A stretch of 64,000 nucleotides of DNA, taken from positions 5,115,047 through 5,179,046 of the forward strand of contig NZ_KE386491.1 in assembly GCF_000427405.1 (NCBI RefSeq), read 5' to 3'. The notes beneath the pieces are model-generated. The model ran no database searches and was not told where the DNA came from. It worked only from the letters and a program-made list of their open reading frames with translations. The position numbers and the translations under genes were made by a program. The DNA is from Flectobacillus major DSM 103. GTDB taxonomy: Bacteria; Bacteroidota; Bacteroidia; Cytophagales; Spirosomataceae. This document shows positions 26,582-35,782 of the stretch, in pieces (positions within the stretch are counted from its first letter, which is position 1; each line of letters starts with the position of its first letter).

Positions 26582-26908
26582 TTATACGGCAAAACTCTCT
26601 CCACATCCACAAGTACGCGAAGCGTTAGGATTTTTGAATTGAAAACCTTTTCCATTAAGGCCATCCGAAAAGTCTAGCTCTGTACCAGCAAGGTAAAGAA
26701 TAGATTTTTTGTCGACCATGATTTTTACACCTTTATCTTCAAAAACCATATCGTTGGCTTGAGGAGTTGACGCAAAGTCAAGGTTATACATCAAGCCCGA
26801 ACAACCGCCACCTTCTACGGCTACACGTACATTGTATTCGTTCGATAAACCTTCTTTATCACGAAGTTCCTTAATTTTATTGGCTGCTATATCAGTTACT
26901 GTTACCAT
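26582..26908 (-). CDS. A-type iron-sulfur carrier (IscA/ErpA/SufA family)
   Basis: Receives Fe-S clusters from the scaffold and hands them to target proteins. The 108-residue protein has the three family cysteines: Cys36 (GGGCSGLMYNL) and Cys100/Cys102 (SRTCGCGESFAV). Which of the IscA, ErpA or SufA subgroups it belongs to cannot be decided here. It is about 8 kb from the suf cluster on the other strand and is monocistronic, with a TATTTTTG -7 box upstream. Confidence 0.93.
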   Translation of the reverse strand: MVTVTDIAANKIKELRDKEGLSNEYNVRVAVEGGGCSGLMYNLDFASTPQANDMVFEDKGVKIMVDKKSILYLAGTELDFSDGLNGKGFQFKNPNASRTCGCGESFAV

Positions 26909-26964
26909 GTTGCTTTGTCAATTTTGAGAAGAAAATGAAATAAAACTTTCTTGCTAGTGAACCA

Positions 26965-26972
26965 CAAAAATA
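26965..26972 (-). promoter_or_regulatory. -7 promoter box for A-type carrier gene
   Basis: TATTTTTG on the minus strand fits TAnnTTTG, 56 bp before the start codon. No clear TTG at -33. Confidence 0.4.
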
Positions 26973-27070
26973 CAAGAAAAGTTCATATAAATACTTATAC
27001 AAAACCACAACGAAACACAAAAGTAAATGAATATGGTGTATAAGAAAGGGTGAAGTATTTTTACAAAAGG

Positions 27071-27118
27071 GGTATTTATTCTGTTCTATAATATTGGATT
27101 CGGAGCAGAATAAATACC
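27071..27118 (-). terminator. Terminator after ctlX-like gene
   Basis: GGTATTTATTCTG pairs perfectly with CAGAATAAATACC around a 22-nt loop, 14 bp after the ctlX stop. On the minus strand it is followed by CCTTTTG. Confidence 0.7.
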
Positions 27119-27132
27119 TAATAAAACTTTTT

Positions 27133-28071
27133 CTAATTGATATATTTATTTGGTAAATGAACTTCGGCCATCATACAACGTGCCGAACCGCCTCCATTGC
27201 CTTCTATCATAGACAAGTTAAAATGGTGAATGCTACAATATTCGTTTAGGCTTTGTAGCTGTTTGGGCGTTAGCGATTGAAAAGCAGCGTCGGACATTAC
27301 AAGCATTTTTTCACCCTTTTCGCTTTTGATTTCTAGCATATTACCTGCAAACTGATTCATTTGTTCAATAGATATTTCGATAATCTGTTTACCACTGCTT
27401 TCTAGCGAGTTTCGTACCATTAATCTTTCATCCAAATCAGGAATAGCATCTAGGCAAATTACAGCAAACATATCGCCAATACACATCAGTACATTGGTAT
27501 GATACACCTGCTTGCCCGAAGCATCAACAGCCGTAAACTTAACGATTTCGTAATTCATTTGTACTGAAAACTCCTGCAAAACAGCCTCGTGTGTACGTGG
27601 CGAAAGGCAGGCATAGGCAATTTTGTGTTTTCTGTCCAATACCATCGAGCCAGTGCCTTCCAAAAATTGATTTTTATCTTCAAAACCCGACAAATCAATA
27701 CGGCGATTAATATAGAACGACTGCCCCAACAGCTCAATAATATCTTCACGGCGTTCTTGTCGACGGTTGTGAGCTTGCATAGGGTAGGTGATTACTGTAC
27801 CATTGTTATGAAACGAAATCCAGTTGTTCGGAAAAATCGAATCGGGAGTGTAGGGTTCTGTGGTATCTTCAACCACAATAACATTTACGCCAAACTTTTG
27901 TAATTGATCTACCATTTCATCAAACTCCGCAAGGGCTTGTTGTTGAGCCTGCTGCTGGGTTTGTTGTCCAAACAAAGCATTTTGAAATGCGTTTGATTCG
28001 GCTGTTTGTTCATTAAACCCAAAACGAACAGGGCGAATCATTAAGATATTGGAGGTTGTTTGTGAACGCAT
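27133..28071 (-). CDS. ctlX: Citrulline hydrolase-type amidinotransferase-fold protein (CtlX)
   Basis: Member of the guanidino-group modifying superfamily, closest by pattern to CtlX/citrulline ureidase, which splits citrulline to ornithine, CO2 and ammonia. Visible features: MIRPVRFGFNEQTAESN, DSIFPNNWISFH (substrate-binding Asp/Asn), FLEGTGSMVLDR, HTNVLMCIGD (catalytic His) and the catalytic Cys299 in GGGSARCMMAEVHLP. The 312-residue length fits. It lies 58 bp after the arginine deiminase gene on the same strand, so the two probably form an operon turning arginine into ornithine. The citrulline specificity rests on family pattern and context. Confidence 0.82.
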   Translation of the reverse strand: MRSQTTSNILMIRPVRFGFNEQTAESNAFQNALFGQQTQQQAQQQALAEFDEMVDQLQKFGVNVIVVEDTTEPYTPDSIFPNNWISFHNNGTVITYPMQAHNRRQERREDIIELLGQSFYINRRIDLSGFEDKNQFLEGTGSMVLDRKHKIAYACLSPRTHEAVLQEFSVQMNYEIVKFTAVDASGKQVYHTNVLMCIGDMFAVICLDAIPDLDERLMVRNSLESSGKQIIEISIEQMNQFAGNMLEIKSEKGEKMLVMSDAAFQSLTPKQLQSLNEYCSIHHFNLSMIEGNGGGSARCMMAEVHLPNKYIN

Positions 28072-28129
28072 AATCTAAAGAAAGTTAGCAATGAAGTTAT
28101 GATATTTTTTAAACAGGAAAATAGGTTTT

Positions 28130-29563
28130 CTAAAAATCCTCTCTCAAAATTGGCATCGACATACAGTGCGAGCCTCCCCGAGCCCTCGATAATTCGGCCG
28201 AAGGCAATAATATAAAGGTATTTTGGAGCATAACAGGCGAGCTTTTTCCACTTTCAAAATCTTGTAGTAAATCGGCTACTTTGATGGCTTCAAATCCAAT
28301 TTGTTTGAAAGCGTCCAATGTTTTGTCATTGCGGTCATAACCTATTACTACCCCTTCTTTTAGTGCCAATAAATTACAAGAATCAGTCCATTGTTCTCGG
28401 TCGCCATAAGGAAACTCGTTGTTGCCCGAATATACAAACTGTACTTCGAGTGGCATACAACCCAGGTCATTGACAGAAATTTCTGTTAGCAAGTCTTCAA
28501 GATATTCAATGGTTCTAGGTTCTTTAGACTCTCGTCTAAACTGAATAATTTTTAACTCTTCAGATGCTTTAGGCTTGATAAGGCCAGCCTTAATAAATAC
28601 TTCATCTTCTTGTTTGGCTCTTTTGCCCAACGAACCCAACAATACCCAAATGTTTCGTTTTACCTGCGTAAAAACGGTATCGATGTGCATGTAGTCTCGC
28701 TTTTTAGGAATTTTGACAAGCGTAACTTTGTCGACAAGCTTTTTCTCGAAAAGGATTTTAATTACTTGTTTGGCTGCAAACACTGTAGTTCGTTCCGAAA
28801 TACCTATCAATAAGTGGTTGGGGGCTACCATCATTACATCGCCACCTTCAAGTGTTGCTTGCGAGTTAGATTGTTGCTCGTCGGGCATCAAAAAATGATG
28901 CTCATTATCTGGAATTTCAATGATTTTGTTTTTAAGTTCACTAAATATTTCGTGGTGAAAAAATACATACTGCATCAACAAGGCTTCTCTAGTACGAGCT
29001 AGTTTAGCTGGTTTGTTCAATAAAAGGTGGTCGTTGATAGTAATACCAATATCTCGGGTAAAAATAAAATTCGGAATAGGAGCAAAGAGCATTTGTTTGT
29101 CGGGTGTCATTCCCGAAATAAGTGTTTTGGCCAATTCAGACGATGGATATGCCAATAGCTCAGACTGTACCGTAAAAGAACAATGCTCGACAGCACACAC
29201 GGCTGCCACGAGTCGGGTACGATTAATGGTATTTTCGAGTACTTCGGCCAAAAGGCGTTGTACTTCTATCACTTTATCGGATTTGAAATAGTCAGGACTT
29301 TCGGGTTTGAAAAAATCTCTGCTTTCATCTTGGTCTATTTCGGCCAATCTACCTTTGATTTTATCAGGGTCAAGGAAGTATAACAACGTTTTCAGATAAT
29401 AATCATATTCATGCTTACGCATCGTATCAAGGTGTATAATATCTTCAAAAAGCCAATCTTGAGCTTTTGATGGGACTACTTTCCCCAAACCACTGTCGGG
29501 GCTATGAATTAGTAACCTTTTGAGTGTACCTACTTCCGAAGAGACTTTGATTGTATTTTCCAT
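28130..29563 (-). CDS. Arginine deiminase family protein
   Basis: Hydrolyses arginine to citrulline and ammonia in the cytoplasm. Key blocks: the N-terminal SSEVGTLKRLLIHSPDSGL, FTRDIGI, LEGGDVMMVAPNHLLIGISERT, MHIDTVFTQV (catalytic His and Asp), SRARGGSHCMSMPI with catalytic Cys467. At 477 residues it is longer than classical ArcA (about 410); the extra length is spread between the N-terminus and the FTRD block. No carbamate kinase, ornithine carbamoyltransferase or arginine/ornithine antiporter is nearby, so this is not the ATP-yielding ADI pathway. The downstream CtlX-type enzyme suggests the citrulline is hydrolysed instead. Confidence 0.88.
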   Translation of the reverse strand: MENTIKVSSEVGTLKRLLIHSPDSGLGKVVPSKAQDWLFEDIIHLDTMRKHEYDYYLKTLLYFLDPDKIKGRLAEIDQDESRDFFKPESPDYFKSDKVIEVQRLLAEVLENTINRTRLVAAVCAVEHCSFTVQSELLAYPSSELAKTLISGMTPDKQMLFAPIPNFIFTRDIGITINDHLLLNKPAKLARTREALLMQYVFFHHEIFSELKNKIIEIPDNEHHFLMPDEQQSNSQATLEGGDVMMVAPNHLLIGISERTTVFAAKQVIKILFEKKLVDKVTLVKIPKKRDYMHIDTVFTQVKRNIWVLLGSLGKRAKQEDEVFIKAGLIKPKASEELKIIQFRRESKEPRTIEYLEDLLTEISVNDLGCMPLEVQFVYSGNNEFPYGDREQWTDSCNLLALKEGVVIGYDRNDKTLDAFKQIGFEAIKVADLLQDFESGKSSPVMLQNTFILLPSAELSRARGGSHCMSMPILREDF

Positions 29564-30406
29564 GATTGATGATTGTCTTTGAAGCTTATTGAGATATTTT
29601 CCTAAAAAATAGTAAAAAAGTGATTTTTCGCAATAAACAATTTTTTTAGAACAATGTCAAGTTGAAACAAGAAAGTACCATGGCAATATACCCTCTATAG
29701 TAGTTTCAGAGGGGATTTAGATACGTAACTTTTTGGAGAAAATAAGAAGAACTAATAATCTCTTTACAAAATAACCCAAAAGCTATTTTAGCTACTTAAA
29801 AGGGAAAGTTTGCTATTTTGTAAGAAAAATATCGTAGAAGGTGCAATATTACACAGTAGATAAAATATTTATAAATTATGATGAATAATTTATTTAATCG
29901 TAGAAAAAATGAAAAATAAGGTCATTTTGAGGTAAAAAAAAATAAGCAAAAGCAAACTAAAAAATAATTCTTTTCGTAAGTTTATTATCTATATATAGGC
30001 ACGGGAAGAAAGTTTCTCAAATAGATAGTTTCAATGGTAACTTGTCATATGCTCATGACGCATTCGTATCAATGCAATAATTAGGCGGTTTAAATGCAAA
30101 AAATATAGAATGTTTTTTTTATTCCTTACTACTTTTTGAGACTTTCTTTCCTTTTCCTTTCTTACAGATCCTCCCCAACTTCATTGCTGTTCATTCGTAT
30201 TTTTACTCATATTTCTTTTTTCAAAGTGCTTCGGTTCTAGCTATCGCTGATTGGCTATGCCATAGGATATTTTGCAGGAAAGAACGAGCAAAATATAGTA
30301 TATATCCTATCTCTTTAAGATTTTATACCAGCTTCTGTATTATTATGCAAAAAAAAACAGGAGCCCATTTGAGCCCCTGTTTTCATTGCTTCTTCGCAAA
30401 TGTATA
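29564..30406. other. Long AT-rich intergenic region
   Basis: 843 bp without a convincing gene. The arginine deiminase gene starts at its left end (minus strand) and the surface-protein gene ends at its right end (minus strand). A small hairpin (CCCTCT/AGAGGG near 29691-29715) and the surface-protein terminator (30353-30384) are the only structures seen. No tRNA-like, RNase P-like or SRP-like core motifs were found by eye. Confidence 0.6.
30353..30384 (-). terminator. Terminator after surface-protein gene
   Basis: AACAGG and CCTGTT arms extended by GAGCCC/GGGCTC-like pairing around ATTTGA; on the minus strand the stem is followed by a run of at least eight T. It lies 23 bp after the stop of the 1189-residue protein. 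Confidence 0.8.
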
Positions 30407-33400
30407 TTATCTCACTTTTGTTACTGTGATTGGTACACAAATGTTTGGCAAACAGCTTGAACAAGCTGAAGGAGGAGTAATTGTCACACCTGTCAATGAA
30501 CAACCATTTGCATCTGTTATCGTTACTGTTTTATTACCGCCTGTGATTAAGAACGGACCGTAAGGGCCAGAAGCTGTACCGTAAGCAACGTTAGTAGCTG
30601 TAGCACCACCCGACACAGAGTAAGTAGTAGAGCCGCCCGAAGGATTCAATGTGAATGTAAATGTGTCATCGGCAGGGTTGCTTGGAGTACCATTATCGTT
30701 ACAGATTGATACAATACCTGTCGCTGTAAGCATTGGAGTAGCTTTTACAGTTACATTAAATACGTCTGTTACACTACAACCAGCACCTGAGGTTTTCACA
30801 ACACTATAGCTTCTGCTCAAAGTAGGAGATACGCTAAGTGAAGCTGTTGTTTCGCCAGTTTCCCACAAATAAGAAGTACCGCCTGTTGCAGTTAATACTA
30901 CTGAAGAACCCGCACAAACTTCGGCTGTAGATGTAGCACCTGCTGGTGTTGCATTTACTGTTACTGATACTGTTGCAGTACTTGTACAACCATTGGTACC
31001 TGTTACGGTTACTGTATAAACACCTTGGTTAGCCGAGGTAGCTGTTGCAGTGATAGAAGGACTTGCCTCAGTTGACGTGAAGCTACTAGGACCACTCCAT
31101 GCGTAAGTTTCGCCTGCTGTAGTACCCGATAAAGCTAATGCTAATGGCGTACCCGAACAAACTGCATACGTAGGGCCTGCCGTGATTGTTACACTTGGAG
31201 CAGGGTTTACAGTTACTGAAGTAGTACCTGTACTTACACAACCTTTAGCATCTGTTACCGATACTGTGTAGTTGCCACTCATTGCTGTTGTAGCTGAAGT
31301 AGATACCGTTGGATTAGCAGATGTTGAGTTAAAACCATTTGGCCCTGTCCATGCAAAAGAAACACCCGCAGGGTTACTTGTTACATTGAGTGTTAATGGA
31401 GAACCAGAACAGTTCAATGGGCCAGTTGTATTAGTAATAGTCAAAGCTGGATTAGGGTTAACAATTACGTTGACAGTAGCTGTTGCACTACAATTGTTGC
31501 CACTCAAACCTGTTACTGTATAAACACCAGGGTGTGTAACTAGTGAAGCAAGAGATGTTACTGTAGGGTTAGCTACTGTAGAAGTAAAGCCACCTGGACC
31601 AGACCACGAATAAGTACTAGCTCCTGATGCGGTAAATGTAATAGGGCTATTTTCACAAACTTCAACCGATGTTGGTGTAATAGCTACCAATGGAGCAGCG
31701 TAGATACCAACACTTGTCGTGGCTGTTGCAATACATCCATTTACATCTGTTAATGTTACAGTATATGTACCTACAATAGCGTTGGTTGCTGATGCTGATA
31801 CTCTAGGACTTTGTAAAGTTGATGCAAAGCTATTTGGACCACTCCAAGAGTAAGATGCTCCTGCAGGAGTACTAGCTACTGTAAGGTCTACAGTGCTACC
31901 AAGACATACTTGCAATGGAGCTGTAGCTGTTAATACAGGAAGTACGTTAACATTTACGTTGACTGTAGCAGTTGCAGTACAACCCAAAGATGAAGTACCT
32001 GTAATGGTATAAACACCGTTGTGAGTAGCGGCGTTAGCCAATGCCGATACAGTTGGGTTTTGTACTGTAGAGGTAAATCCACCAGGGCCCGACCATGCAA
32101 ATGTAGCGGTGTTCGAGGCTGTTACTGCCAAAGCAAGTGGCGTGTCTTTACAAACATTAACTGTAGGGGTTGCAATGGTCAATACAGGAACTGGAATGAT
32201 TTCAACAATTACGGGACAACATGTACCTGTCGGACAGCTACCTACTGTACCTTGAGTTGTATATGAGCCTGCCTCAGTAACTGTCAATGTAGCATTTGTT
32301 GCACCAGGAATAGCAGTTCCATTTTTGTACCACTGAATACTTGTAAAGCCAGCTGCTGCTGTTAATGTAAGTGATTCTCCTTGACATAATTTTACAGGAA
32401 CACTCACACAAGTGGTAGCAGTAATCGTACTACTCAAGTTTGTTCCATTACCTGCCGTAATGGCCGCAGTATTATAAAGTACACCGTCCTGAATAGCTTT
32501 TGCTGTAATTTTTAAATCAAGACTGTTGGTTGTACCACCGATAGCACTACCAATATTCCAAATACCAGTAGTTTCGTCATAGGAAGTACCTGTAGGAACT
32601 ACTTTGCTTACAAACGTGAAGCCTGCTGGCAATAAATCTGTAATTTTCAAGCCTGTTACATTTGGCGTACCAGCAAGACGAGCTGCTGTAATTGTGAAAA
32701 CAACATTTTCGTTCAGTTGTACAGTACTTTTATCTGAAGTTTTTGATACCGAAACATTGTATTGGTCAGTATCACAACCGTTAGGATAACCGTCGCCATC
32801 TGTATCTAATAAGTCGTTCCCTCCATCACATTTATCTAAACAGTCAGCTACGCCGTCATTATCAGTATCAGTTTTTGAATAAGCGTAATAAACTCTTAAA
32901 GAACCCAACACAGATACTAAACCACTCGTTGAGATAATTCTGATTTTGTTGAATGGTTTGGTTGTTTTAAAGCCTAATTCATACGCTCCAGAACCACCCA
33001 ATAAACCTAATTTAATAAGGCTGCTATTGGCTGCAATACTTTCTTGTTTGGTTGTACCATTATAAGTCTCAATGGTAATTGCATTCAATAAATCTAAGTT
33101 TAACAAAGCGTTTCCATCAGCAACAACAAAACCGGCCTCAGTACCAGCAGTTTTTGTTGCTGATGAAGCTACCTCTATGTAGCTATTACAAGTGCCTAAT
33201 GCTATGGCTAATGTAGTTGCGATTGTTGCATAATCAGTAGTACTAGCGTTTACAACATTATTTTCATTAGCAACACCCGATATACAGACAGCTAAACCTG
33301 TGTTATATTTACCTTCAGACACACTATACGTTGTGCCTCCAGTGCCACCGCTTACCCATTTGTCAGCACAGTCAACATTAGTAGTTGCAGCAGGGCCTTC

Positions 33401-33976
33401 AAAAGCATAATAAACTTTTACGCTGCTTAGTGCACCAAGGATACCCCCTGAATAATAAAGTTGAACTTCGTCAAAATCTTTGGTTGTTGTAAAACTAACA
33501 ATTTGCTTACCGATTGTACCACCCAAAACAGAGGCACTCAATAATGGCCCACCACTTGTTGTGGAAGTTTCTTGCAAAACCCCGTTTCTGTAAGTACGAA
33601 TTTGGAAATTAGCCAAAGCTGAAGCAGAAAGAAAACCACTACCTGCTCCAATCACAAAACCTGCCACATTTCCTGCTGGGTAATATTGGTTAGGGTCTTT
33701 CACCGAAATACCACTACCACCACCTAAAACTGAAATGCCAAGGGTTAAATTAGAAAAGTCTGATAAGTTGCCATTGACTGTATTGGCTCCATCGGCAGCA
33801 GAACACGCTAGACAAAGTCCTGTGTTTGTACCATTAATAAATACGCCACTCCCAACAATTGGATCCATCGCAATCTGATTGTTCTCCAGTGTTTGGTTTT
33901 GTGAAAAGGCATGGGTAATACTATACATACTTAGACATAGTATTGTAACTACTTGGATAAGTTTTTTCATGAGCAT
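30407..33976 (-). CDS. Large secreted repeat protein with DUF11 and Ig/PKD-like modules
   Basis: A 1189-residue surface or secreted protein. Order: signal peptide (MKKLIQVVTILCLSMYSITHAFSQ); two paralogous N-terminal domains (about 40-205 and 210-370, each ending in SxxVYYA[FY]); a thrombospondin type 3-like calcium-binding stretch (DTDNDGVADCLDKCDG ... DTDGDGYPNGCDTDQ); a DUF11 domain (SVSKTSDKSTVQLNENVVFTI ... LLPAGFTF); then about seven Ig/PKD-like modules of 70-85 residues, most with YxWSGPxxFTSTxxNPTV, GxYTVTVTxxxGC and ATATVxVxVN, each with a Cys pair. The C-terminus (PPSACSSCLPNICVPITVTKVR) has no recognisable T9SS sorting domain. It is probably adhesive or structural. Wide non-coding DNA on both sides is unusual for this window. 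Confidence 0.85.
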   Translation of the reverse strand: MLMKKLIQVVTILCLSMYSITHAFSQNQTLENNQIAMDPIVGSGVFINGTNTGLCLACSAADGANTVNGNLSDFSNLTLGISVLGGGSGISVKDPNQYYPAGNVAGFVIGAGSGFLSASALANFQIRTYRNGVLQETSTTSGGPLLSASVLGGTIGKQIVSFTTTKDFDEVQLYYSGGILGALSSVKVYYAFEGPAATTNVDCADKWVSGGTGGTTYSVSEGKYNTGLAVCISGVANENNVVNASTTDYATIATTLAIALGTCNSYIEVASSATKTAGTEAGFVVADGNALLNLDLLNAITIETYNGTTKQESIAANSSLIKLGLLGGSGAYELGFKTTKPFNKIRIISTSGLVSVLGSLRVYYAYSKTDTDNDGVADCLDKCDGGNDLLDTDGDGYPNGCDTDQYNVSVSKTSDKSTVQLNENVVFTITAARLAGTPNVTGLKITDLLPAGFTFVSKVVPTGTSYDETTGIWNIGSAIGGTTNSLDLKITAKAIQDGVLYNTAAITAGNGTNLSSTITATTCVSVPVKLCQGESLTLTAAAGFTSIQWYKNGTAIPGATNATLTVTEAGSYTTQGTVGSCPTGTCCPVIVEIIPVPVLTIATPTVNVCKDTPLALAVTASNTATFAWSGPGGFTSTVQNPTVSALANAATHNGVYTITGTSSLGCTATATVNVNVNVLPVLTATAPLQVCLGSTVDLTVASTPAGASYSWSGPNSFASTLQSPRVSASATNAIVGTYTVTLTDVNGCIATATTSVGIYAAPLVAITPTSVEVCENSPITFTASGASTYSWSGPGGFTSTVANPTVTSLASLVTHPGVYTVTGLSGNNCSATATVNVIVNPNPALTITNTTGPLNCSGSPLTLNVTSNPAGVSFAWTGPNGFNSTSANPTVSTSATTAMSGNYTVSVTDAKGCVSTGTTSVTVNPAPSVTITAGPTYAVCSGTPLALALSGTTAGETYAWSGPSSFTSTEASPSITATATSANQGVYTVTVTGTNGCTSTATVSVTVNATPAGATSTAEVCAGSSVVLTATGGTSYLWETGETTASLSVSPTLSRSYSVVKTSGAGCSVTDVFNVTVKATPMLTATGIVSICNDNGTPSNPADDTFTFTLNPSGGSTTYSVSGGATATNVAYGTASGPYGPFLITGGNKTVTITDANGCSLTGVTITPPSACSSCLPNICVPITVTKVR

Positions 33977-34977
33977 GAATTGATTTTTATAATACCTACT
34001 TACAGCCCAATAGAAGATCTTTCAAAGTTGTCAACTAACTTCGGGAATGATGTTTCTACTTAGGTTTTTTTTATAGTAAATGATAACTGTAAATCAAATG
34101 CTCGTATACAAACAAAACAATAATTATGCCATGCAGTATAGCATAGAGAGATAAAAAGAGTTTTTTTGAATGAGTGTGGATTTTTGAGGATAAGATTAGG
34201 TAAAAAAATGATAAGGATGAAAATGTGTCTACAACAAACTTTTCATCATAAATCATGCCAAATTTGTTGCTTTTAAGTAAAAATAGAAAAGATGTTTGTT
34301 TTTTTACTTAAAAGTAACATAAGGCTCTTTTTAGGGGCTAGAAGCCGTTTTTTTGAGGCAATACCCTTTGGCTTATGCCAAAAATAGAAGCCATACAAGA
34401 TGATTGATAGTTTTATGAAACCTTACGTACGTATACAAGTCTGTATCTTTCAAACGGAGTGTCTACACGTATCATATTATGTAATGTTTAAGTATTGAAT
34501 ATTTATTCTATAGAGTAAAAATGCTATTACGAGTCAAACAATCTAAACCTTTGCCAAGCGATAAATTAAAGCTTGACGTATAAATTTCCATTAAAATTTT
34601 ATAAATAATACAAACTTTTTTCAATTGTTTAGAGTTGTTCTAAATAAAGTATAGTATTTGAAAAATCCAATAAGTAATTTTGTGCCATAATTTATAGGAT
34701 GTGACTATCTTGTTGATTTTAAATTAACTAAAAGTCATTTCTTGTATACATATCGCAATTGAAGTATTAGGAATAGGTTGATTGAATAGTACGCCTCAAT
34801 AAAGTTTACTATTGTTCAAGTCCTTTTATCCTTTGAATAGAGAAACACAATCCCAAACAAGGGTAGGTTTTGGCTGTTTACCTACTTCCCAATTTTTAGG
34901 TTGCGTATGATACCTCGTTACAAATCGTAAGGAGTTTGATAATTCTTAAATTAAGGTCAAATATCACTACCAAGACA
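33977..34977. other. 1-kb intergenic region between surface-protein gene and sufC
   Basis: A 1-kb divergent, very AT-rich gap without a supported gene; it must hold the promoters of both flanking genes. A TAATTTTG box at 34675-34682 (with TTTG at 34657-34660, a short 14-bp spacer) is a candidate start of suf transcription. A short palindrome TACGTACGTA lies near 34425. No remnant of sufB is seen. Confidence 0.55.
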
Positions 34978-35742
34978 ATGTTAAAGATAAATAATTTGCA
35001 AGCCAAGATTGGTGAAAAAGAGATTCTAAAAGGAATTAATTTAGAAGTAAAAGCAGGTGAAGTACATGCTATTATGGGACCAAACGGTTCGGGTAAGAGT
35101 ACGTTAGCCTCCGTTTTGGCAGGACGCGAAGATTATGAAGTAACAGGTGGTTCTGTTGAATTCTTCGGTAAAGATTTGTTGGAGCTAGCTCCAGAAGAGC
35201 GTGCCGCTGAAGGAATTTTCTTGGCTTTCCAATATCCAGTAGAAATACCGGGGGTATCTACTACCAATTTCTTGAAAACTGCGGTAAACGAAATTAGAAA
35301 ATACCGTGGCGAAGAGCCAATGGATGCTGTACAGTTTTTGAAAATGTTCAAACAAAAGATGACTTATGTAAATATCGACCAGTCGCTTTTGAATCGTGCT
35401 TTGAATGAAGGCTTCTCGGGTGGCGAGAAAAAAAGAAACGAAATCTTTCAAATGGCAGTTTTAGAACCTAAACTAGCGATTTTGGATGAAACCGATTCTG
35501 GACTAGACATTGATGCCCTTCGTATTGTAGCTGAAGGTGTAAATAAGTTGAAATCGCCAGACAACGCTACTATTGTTGTAACTCACTACCAACGTTTGTT
35601 AGATTATATAGTACCTGATTTTGTTCACGTATTATATAAAGGACGTATCGTAAAATCAGGAACTAAAGAATTGGCTCTTGAATTGGAAGAAAGAGGTTAT
35701 GATTGGATTAAAGCTGAAGCTGATGCTGAAATCGACGCTTAA
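34978..35742 (+). CDS. sufC: SUF Fe-S assembly ATPase SufC
   Basis: ABC-type ATPase of the SufBCD scaffold complex, which builds Fe-S clusters in the cytoplasm. The start at MLKINNLQAKIG (34978) is chosen because SufC begins at this strand; the upstream in-frame Met adds 14 unrelated residues. Walker A GPNGSGKST, Q-loop FQYPVEIPG, signature FSGGEKKRNEI (typical SufC) and Walker B LAILDETDSGLDIDAL are all present; 254 residues. It is the first gene of the cluster here. SufB, which normally sits beside it, is absent. Confidence 0.96.
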   Translation: MLKINNLQAKIGEKEILKGINLEVKAGEVHAIMGPNGSGKSTLASVLAGREDYEVTGGSVEFFGKDLLELAPEERAAEGIFLAFQYPVEIPGVSTTNFLKTAVNEIRKYRGEEPMDAVQFLKMFKQKMTYVNIDQSLLNRALNEGFSGGEKKRNEIFQMAVLEPKLAILDETDSGLDIDALRIVAEGVNKLKSPDNATIVVTHYQRLLDYIVPDFVHVLYKGRIVKSGTKELALELEERGYDWIKAEADAEIDA

Positions 35743-35782
35743 TTTACGATACCTCATAACAATCATCTAACAATCGAACAAA

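Noticed and set aside
29564-30406. Structured RNA gene such as RNase P or 6S RNA in the long gap
   Set aside because: No core RNase P or SRP motifs and no extended base-paired structure were seen by eye; a covariance search would be decisive.
30407-32160. Regularly spaced similar segments that could suggest a CRISPR array or tandem DNA repeat
   Set aside because: They are 70-85-residue protein modules of one open frame with diverged DNA, not short identical repeats with spacers.
34071-34256. 61-codon minus-strand ORF in the 1-kb gap upstream of sufC
   Set aside because: AT-rich, hydrophobic by composition, no recognised family and no supporting promoter or ribosome site.
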